Assembly: GCF_015291745.1 (NCBI RefSeq)
Contig: NZ_CP030059.1
Span: 5,545,501-5,609,500 of the forward strand
Length of the DNA: 64,000 nucleotides
Source of the DNA: Bradyrhizobium sp. CCBAU 53351
Lineage (GTDB): Bacteria > Pseudomonadota > Alphaproteobacteria > Rhizobiales > Xanthobacteraceae
Direction: 5' to 3'
The notes under the pieces were generated by a model. That model worked only from the letters and a program-made list of their open reading frames with translations. It had not been told where the DNA came from and did not search any database. Both the position numbers and the translations under genes were made by a program. The first letter of the stretch is position 1. The number at the start of each line of letters is the position of its first letter. Below are positions 17,136 through 26,118 of the stretch, piece by piece.

Positions 17136-19648
17136 TAGAACGACGTCCCCCCGCCGAACCTGAACTCCTGGACGACGTCGTATTTGCCCTTCGTGATCGG
17201 AACCGCATAGTCGAAGCGGAGCGGCCCGAACGGCGAGGCCCAGATCAGGCCGACGCCGACCGACGATCGCACCGTGCTGCCGTCGTCATATTGCAATCCG
17301 CAGGTCGGGCACGCCTTGGTGTTGACTTCGCCGGTGGCCGACCACGACGTCGGCCCCTGATAGCCCCACAGCGAGCCGGCATCGGCGTAGACCGCGCCCT
17401 TGAGGCCTACTTCCTTGGGAAGGAACCAGAACGGCATCTGCAGCTCCGCCGACGCGCCCCAATATTTCGTGCCGCCGAGCGCATCGCCGCTGGAGCCGTA
17501 GTTGTAGTAGGTGATGTCGCGCGGCCCGATGCCATTCGAGGCGAAGCCGCGCACCAGGCTCGGCCCCATCTGGAAGTGATCCAGCATGCGCAGATCCTGG
17601 TTGCCGAGCTTGCTGAGCAGGCCGCCCTGGAGGTGGATCACGCTGACGATCTCGGAGACGAGCGGCGCGTAGTATTTGGTGTCCAGCACGGTCTTCAGAT
17701 AGGTGACGTCGCCGCCGACTCCGGCGAAGTCCTGCCGGAAATCGACCAGCAACCCGTCCGTCGGGTTCTTGGTGTTGTCGAGCGTGTTGTAGTTCAGCGT
17801 GTAGCCGAGCGCCGAGGTCCAGGTCGCGCCGTTCGCCAGCTCCTTTCGAACCGGCAGACTCGACTCGCCGTCGCCGTAGCAGCCATAGCCATAGACTCCC
17901 GAGCTCGTGGAATTGGTCGGGTCCGCACCGCCCAGGACGTTCTGGATATAGGCTGGCGTCGGATTATAGGCCAGCGAGGCGTTCGACGCGTTGTTGTTGC
18001 AATTGTTGTAGGCGCTGGCGAGCGTGATGCTCTGCTGGTAGAGCGAATAGCGAAGCTGGAGCGAGAGGTCCTCCCGCAAGGCAAGGCCGATGCGCGGGGA
18101 GAAGCCCAGCGTGGTCACGCCGTAGCTCGTATAGCTGTTCGACTTCTGCTCCTTCCAATAGGTGTCGAATCCGAGCGCCATCCGGTAGCCGAGCAGATAA
18201 GGCTCGACGAAGGACAACGATACGCCGCGTGAATACTGGCCGTAGCTGACCGATGCCTTGGCATAGAGCCCACGCCCGAGCAGGTTGCGCTCGGAGATCG
18301 AGACTTCCGCCAGCGCGCCGTCGGTGGTGGAGTAACCGCCCGAGATCGAGAAGTCGCCGGTCGATTTCTCTTCCATGTCGACGATCAGAATGACGCGATC
18401 GCTGGAGGAGCCGGGCTCGGTCGTGATCTTCACGCTCTTGAAGTAGTCGAGGTTCTTCAGGCGCCGTTCGGCACGGTCGACCAGGGCGCGGTTGTAGGCA
18501 TCGCCCTCGGAGATGTCGAACTCGCGGCGGATCACATAGTCGCGGGTGCGGGTGTTGCCGCGCAGGTTGATGCGCTCGATATAGGTGCGCGGGCCCTCGT
18601 CGATGGTGAACACCACGGAGACGGTGTGCGCCTCGAAATTGCGGTCGCCGCCGGGACGGACCACGGCAAAGGCATAGCCGCGGCGCGAGGCCTCGATCTG
18701 CATCTCTTCGGTCGATTTCTCGACCAACTCGACGTTGTAGAGCGAGCCTGCGCTGACGCGCGAATAGGTGCGAAGCGAGCCCGTGTCGAAATTGGGAATA
18801 CTGGAGCGGAAGTCGACGGAGCCGATGCGATATTGAGCGCCTTCCTCGATCTTGAAGGTCACCAGAAAGCCCTTCTTCTCCGGATCGTATTCGGTGAGCG
18901 CGGCGACGACCTGGACGTCGGCGTAACCGTTCTTAAGATAGAAGCGGCGGATCAGATCGCGGTCGGCCTCGACGCGATCGGGATCGTAGATGTCGTTGTT
19001 GCCGAGGAAGCTGAGCAGGTTTCTCTCGTGCGTCTTGATGATGTCGCGCAGGCGCGAGGCCGAGAACGCGCTGTTGCCGACGAAGTCGACCGACTTGACC
19101 GAGGTCTTGGCACCCTCCTCGACCGTGAAGATGAGGTCGACGCGGTTGTTCGGCTGTTCGATGATCTCGGGCGTGACGCGGACATCGTAACGGCCGGAGC
19201 GCCGGTAGATTTCGGCGATGCGCAGCGTGTCGGACTGCACCAGCGCCCGCGAGAATGATCCGCGCGGCTTGGACTGGATCTCCCCCGAGAGCTGCTCGTC
19301 CTTGATCTTCTTGTTGCCCTCGAATGCGATACGGCCGATCACGGCGTTTTCGACCACCGACACCACGATGCGACCGCCGGCCTGATTGACCTTCACGTCC
19401 TGGAACAGGCCGGTCGCGATCAGCGCCTTGAGCCCGTCATCGACGGCGGATTGATCGAGATGCCCGCCCGGGCCGGGCTTGAAATAGGAGCGGACCGTCT
19501 CGGCCTCCACGCGGCGATTGCCTTCGACGACGATCGACTGCATCGCCTGCGCCGCCACCGGCCGCGGCAACAGCACAAGCGTGAGTGAACCTGCAATCGA
19601 TACAGCACTCATCGCCACGACGATCAGCCCGGCCCGCAAAAACGACAT
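17135..19648 (-). CDS. bamA: Outer membrane protein assembly factor BamA (Omp85 family)
   Basis: The likely start at 19648 gives 837 aa with a Sec signal peptide (MSFLRAGLIVVAMSAVSIAG, cleaved near VAAQA). Five POTRA domains follow (about residues 30-430), recognisable from SIVVEGNRRVEAETVRSYF, IAFEGNKKIKDEQL, VDFVGNSAFSASRLRDII and later units. A C-terminal beta barrel ends in RFGGGTSF with the terminal phenylalanine required for outer membrane insertion. BamA inserts and folds outer membrane proteins. The context is unusual: the housekeeping bamA of alphaproteobacteria lies with rseP and lipid A genes, whereas this one stands between a hydrolase and a small secreted protein, so it may be a second copy. 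A longer 909-aa frame adds a leader without signal-peptide character, which I reject. Confidence 0.95.
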   Translation of the reverse strand: MSFLRAGLIVVAMSAVSIAGSLTLVLLPRPVAAQAMQSIVVEGNRRVEAETVRSYFKPGPGGHLDQSAVDDGLKALIATGLFQDVKVNQAGGRIVVSVVENAVIGRIAFEGNKKIKDEQLSGEIQSKPRGSFSRALVQSDTLRIAEIYRRSGRYDVRVTPEIIEQPNNRVDLIFTVEEGAKTSVKSVDFVGNSAFSASRLRDIIKTHERNLLSFLGNNDIYDPDRVEADRDLIRRFYLKNGYADVQVVAALTEYDPEKKGFLVTFKIEEGAQYRIGSVDFRSSIPNFDTGSLRTYSRVSAGSLYNVELVEKSTEEMQIEASRRGYAFAVVRPGGDRNFEAHTVSVVFTIDEGPRTYIERINLRGNTRTRDYVIRREFDISEGDAYNRALVDRAERRLKNLDYFKSVKITTEPGSSSDRVILIVDMEEKSTGDFSISGGYSTTDGALAEVSISERNLLGRGLYAKASVSYGQYSRGVSLSFVEPYLLGYRMALGFDTYWKEQKSNSYTSYGVTTLGFSPRIGLALREDLSLQLRYSLYQQSITLASAYNNCNNNASNASLAYNPTPAYIQNVLGGADPTNSTSSGVYGYGCYGDGESSLPVRKELANGATWTSALGYTLNYNTLDNTKNPTDGLLVDFRQDFAGVGGDVTYLKTVLDTKYYAPLVSEIVSVIHLQGGLLSKLGNQDLRMLDHFQMGPSLVRGFASNGIGPRDITYYNYGSSGDALGGTKYWGASAELQMPFWFLPKEVGLKGAVYADAGSLWGYQGPTSWSATGEVNTKACPTCGLQYDDGSTVRSSVGVGLIWASPFGPLRFDYAVPITKGKYDVVQEFRFGGGTSF

Positions 19649-19947
19649 TCCACACCTCAACGATACCTCGCCTGCTCTGAAACGAGACGGCTGTGGCCGC
19701 GGTGTGGCCTGGAGATTGCTGCATTGTTTCCGGTCGTTGAATTTGATTGGTCGATCGGACGCGTGAGCAGCGCGACCGCAATGACCGCGCGCATTGTGGG
19801 CGCCGACCGAGCCGCCTCGAAGCGGCCGCGCGGTCGCCTTGCCCATGCAGTGGCCCAGCAACATCGCGCAACGCCGGGATTCTTTACAGGCTCTTAAGTC
19901 GGTGCGAGAGGCGGCCGCGTCAGGAAATTCGCACAGGATGTTGTCCG

Positions 19948-20313
19948 ATGAACGCGCATGTAACGACCCGAGCAGTGCTGGCCGCCCTCCTCGCCTCGAC
20001 CCTCATCGCTCATCCCGCCACCGCCGGCAAGCGCGAGCCGCGAGCGGCCCGGGACGCGGTTTACGAGTACGGCCCGCGCGGCCCCAATCGTTCCTACCAA
20101 TCCGATCCGCGCACGCGCATCTATGTCAGCAAGCGATCGTGGCTCGACGGCGGGACCGAGGTACTCCCCGGCGAGCGCAAGTTTACCGACTATGCCTTTC
20201 CGCCCGGCGCCTCCTTCGCACGCAGTAACAACAATCGGCCGCTCGACCGACAGCCGCTGAGCCCCGACTCCGATCTGGGCGGATTTGCGCGGCGAATTCC
20301 GATTTCGTGGTGA
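19948..20313 (+). CDS. Small secreted protein of unknown function
   Basis: This 121-aa protein begins MNAHVTTRAVLAALLASTLI, a Sec signal peptide with probable cleavage after PATA. The mature part of about 95 residues is basic and rich in Arg, Pro, Tyr and Asp, with YVSKRSWLDGGTEVLPGERK and FTDYAFPPGASF; no cysteine and no membrane segment is present. It is probably periplasmic or extracellular. I do not recognise a family. It is transcribed away from bamA across a 299-bp gap that presumably holds both promoters, though none is clear. The start is favoured by the signal peptide; the open frame continues upstream to 19747 without protein-like content. Confidence 0.75.
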   Translation: MNAHVTTRAVLAALLASTLIAHPATAGKREPRAARDAVYEYGPRGPNRSYQSDPRTRIYVSKRSWLDGGTEVLPGERKFTDYAFPPGASFARSNNNRPLDRQPLSPDSDLGGFARRIPISW

Positions 20314-20394
20314 AAGGTGTCCCGATAAAAGCGCAAGGCGCTTGAGCGTTGCCGCGCAGGGCCGGGACCCACGAAGCAGAGCGTACCATCGCCG

Positions 20395-20800
20395 GCCTCC
20401 GTCGCTCGCTCAAATCGCAGACATGCCCTCCCGATCTCGCGGTGGATTTCACCCGAGCCTTGCTTCGTCTTTCGTCCCTCTTGAGCCAAGAGGATGCAGG
20501 GAAGACCGGGTGCCGACAGACACCCGCGGTCCGCTGCGCGAAATGCACGCGCACGCAGAAAACCGCACAGCAGCATACAGGTGGTGCCGATCACTCGGCC
20601 TTCCCTGCGCGATGGTCGGACGGCTTATGCCGCGCTCTCCCGGGAGCCGAACTTTCTTCTGGCCTCCCTCGCCGTTCGAATTGACGATGCCCTCCACCCG
20701 GTTGGGCTCGCGCGCATCTTCGAACGGGCTTGACCGTAGCAACGACGGCCAGGACCACACGGTTTTGCCGTACGCACGGCCCGCCATTTCGCCGCAGTAT
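20395..20800. repeat. Probable copy of a dispersed non-coding Bradyrhizobium-type repeat
   Basis: The stretch includes CGGCCTTCCCTGCGC (20596-20610), CGGCTTATGCCGCGCTCTCC (20621-20640) and CGGGAGCCGAACTTTCTTCT (20641-20660). I recall these blocks as recurring in intergenic regions of Bradyrhizobium and Rhodopseudomonas, where they are often mis-annotated as short basic proteins. No inverted termini or transposase are visible. The boundaries are approximate and copy number cannot be judged from one window. Confidence 0.45.
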
Positions 20801-21084
20801 TTCCAACCCCGTCGACGGAGCTACGAAACTTACAGGCGAGACGAAGCCTAGCAGCGCCGCTCGTCTGCACGCGGCCGCGGGCTCACAGGGACACCCCGCC
20901 CTGCCCGCACCTCTCATGCCGACGCTGCCGCGTCCACCGCAAGCCGGCTCGCGATCAAGACGACCTCGAGATCGCCCCTCCTGGATGAGCCGGGATGGCC
21001 GACACATACGCCAAAACCGAATTTCGGTAAAGTGGAATATTTTTGCGCGAGCGGATTGACAGGGGGCCGACACAGGCGCGGACG

Positions 21085-21184
21085 CGTAGCCCGGATGGAG
21101 CGCCAGCGCAATCCGCGACGGGGCCGAACACTGGCGAGCGGCCTCGGAATGCGCCTTCGCTCCACCCGGGCCACGGGCTATGGG
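21085..21184. repeat. Imperfect long inverted repeat, intergenic palindromic element
   Basis: GTAGCCCGGATGGAGCGCCA (21086-21105) is mirrored by TCGCTCCACCCGGGCCACGG (21157-21176), giving a stem-loop of about 100 bp with a few mismatches. From memory, elements built on GTAGCCCGGATGGAGCG are numerous in Bradyrhizobium and related genomes. It lies between the small secreted protein and the efflux operon. It may work as a transcription terminator or simply be a non-autonomous repeat. Confidence 0.6.
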
Positions 21185-21352
21185 ACGTCAGCCGTTCGGC
21201 CGCGCCGAGACGTCTGGCAATACCTGTTTACATTCAGCAACATTCCGGCTGCCGAAAGGCCACGATCGGCCGGCTAGTGGCGGTCGCCCTCGCTCCCCCC
21301 AGAGGACCGCAAATCTCCCCCGGACCGAGGTCCATGGATTTCAGCCGATTTG

Positions 21353-22912
21353 ATGCCGCCATACGTGTTCGTCGCAAGTCCCCTGCCATTTGCCAATGAG
21401 GCTCCTCTTCCAAAGCCCGCGCCGTTGCGCAGCCCCAGCTCGCGCGCCGGATTGGCCTGCGCCGCGCTGTTGCTGGGCGCGACATTGGCCGGCTGCGCTG
21501 TCGGCCCGGATTACGCTGGCCCGCCCCGACTCGCCTTGCCCTCGCACTGGAGCGCCGGCACCGCCCCGCACCGGGACACCGGCAAGCTCGATCGCTGGTG
21601 GCTGCGCTTGCGCGATCCCCTGCTCAACCGGCTGATCGAACAGGCCGTCGAAGCCAATCCCGACGTTGCGAAGGCAAAAGCCGTCGTGCGCGAGGCGCGC
21701 GCTACGCTGCAACAGACGGCGGCAGGCCTGTTTCCGTCCGTGAGCGGCTCGGCGTCGGTGACCGACAACAAGACCAGCGGGACCTCCGCCTCGGCCGTCG
21801 CCGACACAGCGCCCTACACGCTGCACCAGGGAAGCTTCGATTCGAGCTGGGAGCTCGACCTGTTCGGCGGCACGCAACGGAGCATCGAAGCGGCGGTGGG
21901 CGGGCAGCAATCGGCGGAGGAGGATCTGCGCAACAGCCTCGTCACGCTGATCGGCGACGTCGCCGCTTACTACGTCGAGGCGCGTGGCTACCAGGCGCGG
22001 ATCGCGCTGGCGCGGCAAACATCGGTCTCTCAGCGCGACACCGAAAAGCTGACCCGCAGTAAATACGAGGCCGGCAGCGGCAACGCTGTCGATCTCGCCA
22101 AGGCCACCGCGCAAGCCGCGAGCACGGAAGCTAACGTCCCGACCTATCAGGCGGCGCTTGCGGCCGACATTCATCGGCTGGGAATCCTGCTCGGGCGACC
22201 GCCTGACGGCGTCGCCTCGTTGATGGCCCGGTCCGCGCCCGTGCCGGCGCCGCGCATGCCCCTGCCCACCGGGCTGCCCGCCGATCTCCTGATGAGCCGC
22301 CCCGATCTCGCCAGCGCGGAGCACAAGCTGGCGCAGGCGACCGCCAGGATCGGCCAGGCCGAGGCCGACCGCTATCCCGCGGTGTCGCTGACCGGCTCGG
22401 TCGGCACCTCCGCGATACGCGCCGGCGATCTCGCCAAATATTCAAGCCTGAGCTGGTCGGTCGGGCCCTCGATCACCGTGCCGGTGTTCGACGCAGGCAA
22501 GCGCCTGGCCACCGTCAGGATTGCGGAGGCGCAACGCGATCAGGCGTTCGCCACGTTCCATTCGACCCTGCTCACCGCACTCGAGGACGTCGAGAACGCC
22601 CTGGTCTCGCTGTCGCGCGAACGCGTCCGTGCCACCAAGCTGTCGGAAGCGGCCAGGAACTACCGCGAAGCCGCACGGCTGTCGCGATCGCTGTTCGAGA
22701 GCGGCAGCGCCAGCTTCATCGACGTGCTGGACGCCGAGCGTTCGCTCTATTCCGCCGAGGATTCGCTGATCCAGAGCAAGGTGTCGGCGGCCAAATACTA
22801 CATTGCACTGGCAAAGGCGCTCGGCGGCGGCTGGTCCGATCCGGTCGGCGTGTCGAGGCCGATCATCGTCGACACCAACACGGGACCTCACTTGCGAGAG
22901 GCGCAGAAGTGA
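21353..22912 (+). CDS. Efflux outer membrane lipoprotein, NodT/OprM family
   Basis: This 519-aa protein is the outer membrane channel of a tripartite efflux system. The N-terminus ends in the lipobox LAGC (near residue 48) followed by AVGPDYAGPP, the standard start of mature NodT/OprM factors. Two OEP repeats follow, with WELDLFGGTQRSIEAAVGG near residue 168 and WSVGPSITVPVFDAGKRLAT near residue 370 marking the beginnings of corresponding helices. The ATG at 21353 is chosen over a TTG one codon earlier; the leader of about 30 residues before the hydrophobic stretch is long, so an internal start is possible. The 3' end overlaps the macA-like start by 4 bp. Confidence 0.94.
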   Translation: MPPYVFVASPLPFANEAPLPKPAPLRSPSSRAGLACAALLLGATLAGCAVGPDYAGPPRLALPSHWSAGTAPHRDTGKLDRWWLRLRDPLLNRLIEQAVEANPDVAKAKAVVREARATLQQTAAGLFPSVSGSASVTDNKTSGTSASAVADTAPYTLHQGSFDSSWELDLFGGTQRSIEAAVGGQQSAEEDLRNSLVTLIGDVAAYYVEARGYQARIALARQTSVSQRDTEKLTRSKYEAGSGNAVDLAKATAQAASTEANVPTYQAALAADIHRLGILLGRPPDGVASLMARSAPVPAPRMPLPTGLPADLLMSRPDLASAEHKLAQATARIGQAEADRYPAVSLTGSVGTSAIRAGDLAKYSSLSWSVGPSITVPVFDAGKRLATVRIAEAQRDQAFATFHSTLLTALEDVENALVSLSRERVRATKLSEAARNYREAARLSRSLFESGSASFIDVLDAERSLYSAEDSLIQSKVSAAKYYIALAKALGGGWSDPVGVSRPIIVDTNTGPHLREAQK

Positions 22913-24141
22913 TCGAGATCATCACCGCCAAACGCCTGAAGATCGGCGCGGCGATCGTTGCCGTCGTAACTGCCGGCGTGGTCGCAGCCACGCGCGTTCC
23001 GGGAACGTCGAGCAAGGCGCAGTCCTACATCACCGCGCCGGTCACCGTCAGCGATCTGCGCGAGGAGGTGCTAGCGAGCGGCACGCTGAAGCCGGCGCGC
23101 CTCACCGCTGTCGGCGCACAAGTGTCGGGACGGATCACCGCCCTCAACGTCCGCGTCGGCGACACCGTCAAGGCCGGCGACGTCATCGCCCAGATCGACC
23201 CCGTCACCAAGCAGAACGATCTGCGCAGCTCCGAGGCGTCGCTGAAGAACTACCGAGCGCAGAAGGTCGAGAAGGAGGCTGCGCTGGTTCTGGCCGAGGC
23301 GAACCTCGCGCGCCAGCAGGCGACGTTGGCGCAACGCGCCACCTCCCGCAGCGATTTCGACAGCGCCGATTCTACCGTGCGGCAGACCCGCGCCCAGATC
23401 GCCGCGCTCGAAGCCCTGATCGTGGGGGCTGAAGCCAGCGTCGAGACCGCGCGCGTCAACCTCGACTACACACGCATCACCGCGCCGATCGACGGCACGG
23501 TGCTTGCCACCGTGGTGCAGGAAGGACAGACGGTCAACGCGGTCCAGTCCGCGCCCACCATCGTCGTGCTCGGCCAGCTCGAGACGATGACCGTGCGCGC
23601 GGAGATTTCCGAGGCCGACATCGTCAAGGTCAAGCCGGGGCAATCGCTCTACTTCACCATCCTCGGCGACCAGGACCATCGCTACGAGGCCAAGCTGGAG
23701 CAGATCGAGCCGGCGCCCGAATCGATCAAGAGCGACGCCAGCTTCTCCTCGACCACCACGTCGGGTTCGAGCACGAGTTCGAGTTCATCGAGTTCCACCA
23801 GCACCGCCATCTACTACATCGGCGTTTTCAACGTCCCCAACAACGAGCTCTCGCTGCGGACCTACATGACCGCCGAGGTGCACATCATCACCGGCGAGGC
23901 CAAGCGCGTGAAGGTCATCCCTGCGCTCGCGCTGATCCGGAAATCCGACGGCCGCAGTACCGTCCGCACCCTCAATACGAGGGGTGACGTCAGCGAGCGC
24001 GAGGTCAAGACCGGACTCAACGATCGCACGACGGTCGAGATCAGGTCCGGCCTCGACGAAGGCGAGCGGGTCGTCACCGGAGAGGCCAACGAGCAGACCG
24101 CATCGCGCAGCGTGTCGGGCGGCCCGCCCGGAGGTCTCTGA
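22909..24141 (+). CDS. macA: MacA-like periplasmic adaptor (membrane fusion) protein
   Basis: This 410-aa protein links the MacB ATPase in the inner membrane to the outer membrane channel. It starts with GTG overlapping the preceding stop. An N-terminal membrane anchor (residues about 10-27) precedes a lipoyl half-motif with GQVSG-like content in GAQVSGRITALNVRVGDTVK, a long helical hairpin (residues about 95-180), the second lipoyl half RITAPIDGTVLATVVQEGQT, a beta-barrel domain and a membrane-proximal domain. An unusual serine/threonine-rich insertion (residues about 277-300, including SSSSSSSTST) interrupts the beta-barrel domain. The gene order channel-adaptor-MacB supports the role. Confidence 0.93.
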   Translation: MIEIITAKRLKIGAAIVAVVTAGVVAATRVPGTSSKAQSYITAPVTVSDLREEVLASGTLKPARLTAVGAQVSGRITALNVRVGDTVKAGDVIAQIDPVTKQNDLRSSEASLKNYRAQKVEKEAALVLAEANLARQQATLAQRATSRSDFDSADSTVRQTRAQIAALEALIVGAEASVETARVNLDYTRITAPIDGTVLATVVQEGQTVNAVQSAPTIVVLGQLETMTVRAEISEADIVKVKPGQSLYFTILGDQDHRYEAKLEQIEPAPESIKSDASFSSTTTSGSSTSSSSSSSTSTAIYYIGVFNVPNNELSLRTYMTAEVHIITGEAKRVKVIPALALIRKSDGRSTVRTLNTRGDVSEREVKTGLNDRTTVEIRSGLDEGERVVTGEANEQTASRSVSGGPPGGL

Positions 24142-24142
24142 C

Positions 24143-26104
24143 ATGGCCGATCCGATCATCGCAATCGAGAACGTTCGGCGGGAGTTCGCGACCGGCGACG
24201 TCAGCGTGGTCGCGCTCGACGATATCTCGCTGAGCATCCGGCCCGGCGAGCTGGTGGCGATCGTCGGCTCGTCCGGATCGGGCAAATCGACGCTGCTCAA
24301 TATCCTCGGCTGCCTCGATCGCCCCACCTCCGGCACCTACCGCGTTGCCGGCCAGAACGCCTCCGAGCTCGACGCCGATGCGCTGGCGGCGCTGCGCCGC
24401 GAGCATTTCGGCTTCATCTTCCAGCGCTATCATCTGCTCGGCGACCTCTCTGCCGGCGAGAATGTCGAGATCCCCGCGATCTATGCCGGGATGAAGGCCC
24501 GCGACCGCCGTGCGCGAGCCGAGCAGCTCCTCGCAAGACTCGGCGTCAACGACCGGCGAGGCCATCGCCCGAACCAGCTCTCGGGCGGACAGCAACAGCG
24601 CGTCTCGATCGCTCGGGCGCTGATCAACGACGCCGAGGTCATCCTGGCGGACGAGCCCACCGGCGCGCTCGACCGGCGCAGCGGCGAGGAGGTCCTGAAG
24701 ATCCTGGAGGAGCTGCGCCGCGAGGGGAGGACGATCATCATCGTCACCCACGATGCCGATGTCGCCGCACGGGCCGAGCGCGTCATCGAGCTGCGGGACG
24801 GCAAGATCGTCTCCGATCGCCGCGCCGGAACAACGGACACCCCGGAGCGGCCCGTCACGGTAGCGCGGACGCCGTGGGGCAACGGCCCGGGCTGGTCCGC
24901 CGCGTTGCGGCGCCTGCGCGAGGCCTCGCGGATGGCGCTGGTTGCGATGGCCGCGCACCGGCTTCGCGCCTTCCTCACCATGCTCGGCATCATCATCGGC
25001 ATCGCCGCGGTGTCGTCCGTGGTCGCACTCGGCAACGCATCACAGCGCAAGGTGCTGTCCGACATTTCGAACCTCGGCACCAACACGATCGAGGTGTTTC
25101 CAGGCAAGGATTTCGGCGACGCGCGGGCGAGCAAGATCAAGACGCTGGTGCTGGACGACGCCCGCGCGCTCGACCGGCAGGCCTTCATTGCGGGGGTCAC
25201 GCCGACGGTTTCGACCAGCACCACGGTGCGGTATCGCGGCAACGAGTCCAACGTGCTGGTGAACGGCGTCGGCGAGAGCTATTTCAAGGTCAAAGGTGCC
25301 AAGCTCGCGAAGGGCCGTTTGTTCGACACCGAGGCGACCCGCAACATCGAGCGGCAGGCCGTCATCGACGACAATACCCGCAAGACGTTCTTCGCCGACG
25401 ACCAGACCGCAGGCGTCGGCCGCGTGATCTGGCTCGGCAAGGTGCCGTGCCGCATCGTCGGCGTGATCGCCCAGCAGCAGGGCGGATTCGGCTCGAACCA
25501 GAACCTGTCGGTCTACCTGCCCTACACCACCGTGCAGGCCCAGTTCACGGGCGATCGTTCGCTGCGCAGCATTCTGCTGCGGATCAGCGACGATATCTCG
25601 ACCAATCTGGCGCAGGACGCGGTGACGACGCTGCTGACGCAGCGGCACAACACCAGGGATTTCGTCATCCTCAACACCGACGACATCCGCCGCACCATCA
25701 CCAGCACGACGCAGACGCTGGCGTTCCTGGTGGCGGCGATCGCGGTGATCTCGCTGGTCGTGGGCGGCATTGGCGTCATGAACATCATGCTGGTCTCTGT
25801 CTCGGAGCGGATCGGCGAGATCGGCGTGCGCATGGCGGTCGGCGCCAGGCGTAGCGACATCCTCCAGCAATTCCTGGTGGAGGCGACCCTGATTTCGTCC
25901 ATCGGCGGCATCGCCGGCATCGTCGTCGCGGTGCTGCTCGGGCTCGCCGTCAACGTTGCCGTGCCGGGCTTCCAGGTCAGCTATTCGACGTTCTCGATCG
26001 GCGCAGCGTTCCTGACCTCGACCGGGATCGGGGTCGCCTTCGGCTTCTTCCCCGCCCGCCGCGCCGCGTTCCTCGACCCCGTGGTGGCGCTGAGCCGCGA
26101 CTGA
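24143..26104 (+). CDS. macB: MacB-type ABC exporter (ATPase fused to permease)
   Basis: This 653-aa protein combines an N-terminal ABC ATPase with a four-helix permease carrying a large periplasmic domain, the MacB architecture that drives export by mechanotransmission. Walker A is GSSGSGKST near residue 42, the signature is LSGGQQQRVSIARAL near residue 145 and Walker B is VILADEPTGALD. The first transmembrane helix begins around residue 270 (LTMLGIIIGIAAVSSVVAL), and the last three lie in the C-terminal 130 residues, with GGIGVMNIMLVSVSERIGEI preceding the coupling helix. One base separates it from the adaptor stop. Cargo may be macrolides, peptides, siderophores or lipids; sequence alone does not say. 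Confidence 0.95.
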   Translation: MADPIIAIENVRREFATGDVSVVALDDISLSIRPGELVAIVGSSGSGKSTLLNILGCLDRPTSGTYRVAGQNASELDADALAALRREHFGFIFQRYHLLGDLSAGENVEIPAIYAGMKARDRRARAEQLLARLGVNDRRGHRPNQLSGGQQQRVSIARALINDAEVILADEPTGALDRRSGEEVLKILEELRREGRTIIIVTHDADVAARAERVIELRDGKIVSDRRAGTTDTPERPVTVARTPWGNGPGWSAALRRLREASRMALVAMAAHRLRAFLTMLGIIIGIAAVSSVVALGNASQRKVLSDISNLGTNTIEVFPGKDFGDARASKIKTLVLDDARALDRQAFIAGVTPTVSTSTTVRYRGNESNVLVNGVGESYFKVKGAKLAKGRLFDTEATRNIERQAVIDDNTRKTFFADDQTAGVGRVIWLGKVPCRIVGVIAQQQGGFGSNQNLSVYLPYTTVQAQFTGDRSLRSILLRISDDISTNLAQDAVTTLLTQRHNTRDFVILNTDDIRRTITSTTQTLAFLVAAIAVISLVVGGIGVMNIMLVSVSERIGEIGVRMAVGARRSDILQQFLVEATLISSIGGIAGIVVAVLLGLAVNVAVPGFQVSYSTFSIGAAFLTSTGIGVAFGFFPARRAAFLDPVVALSRD

Positions 26105-26118
26105 CCCTAGGATTGCCC

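Larger units (their letters stand above)
20314..21352. other. About 1 kb intergenic region without a supported gene
   Basis: Open frames of 80-190 codons occur on both strands here but none has a ribosome-binding site, a recognisable domain or consistent codon use, and they overlap each other. The stretch contains two repeat-like elements, listed separately at 20395-20800 and 21085-21184. The last 150 bp (about 21200-21352) precede the NodT-type efflux gene and should include its promoter, which I cannot pick out. Confidence 0.6.

Noticed and set aside
19649..19864. 72-codon N-terminal extension of BamA
   Set aside because: The signal peptide starts at 19648; the extension is basic, has no export signal and would bury the signal sequence.
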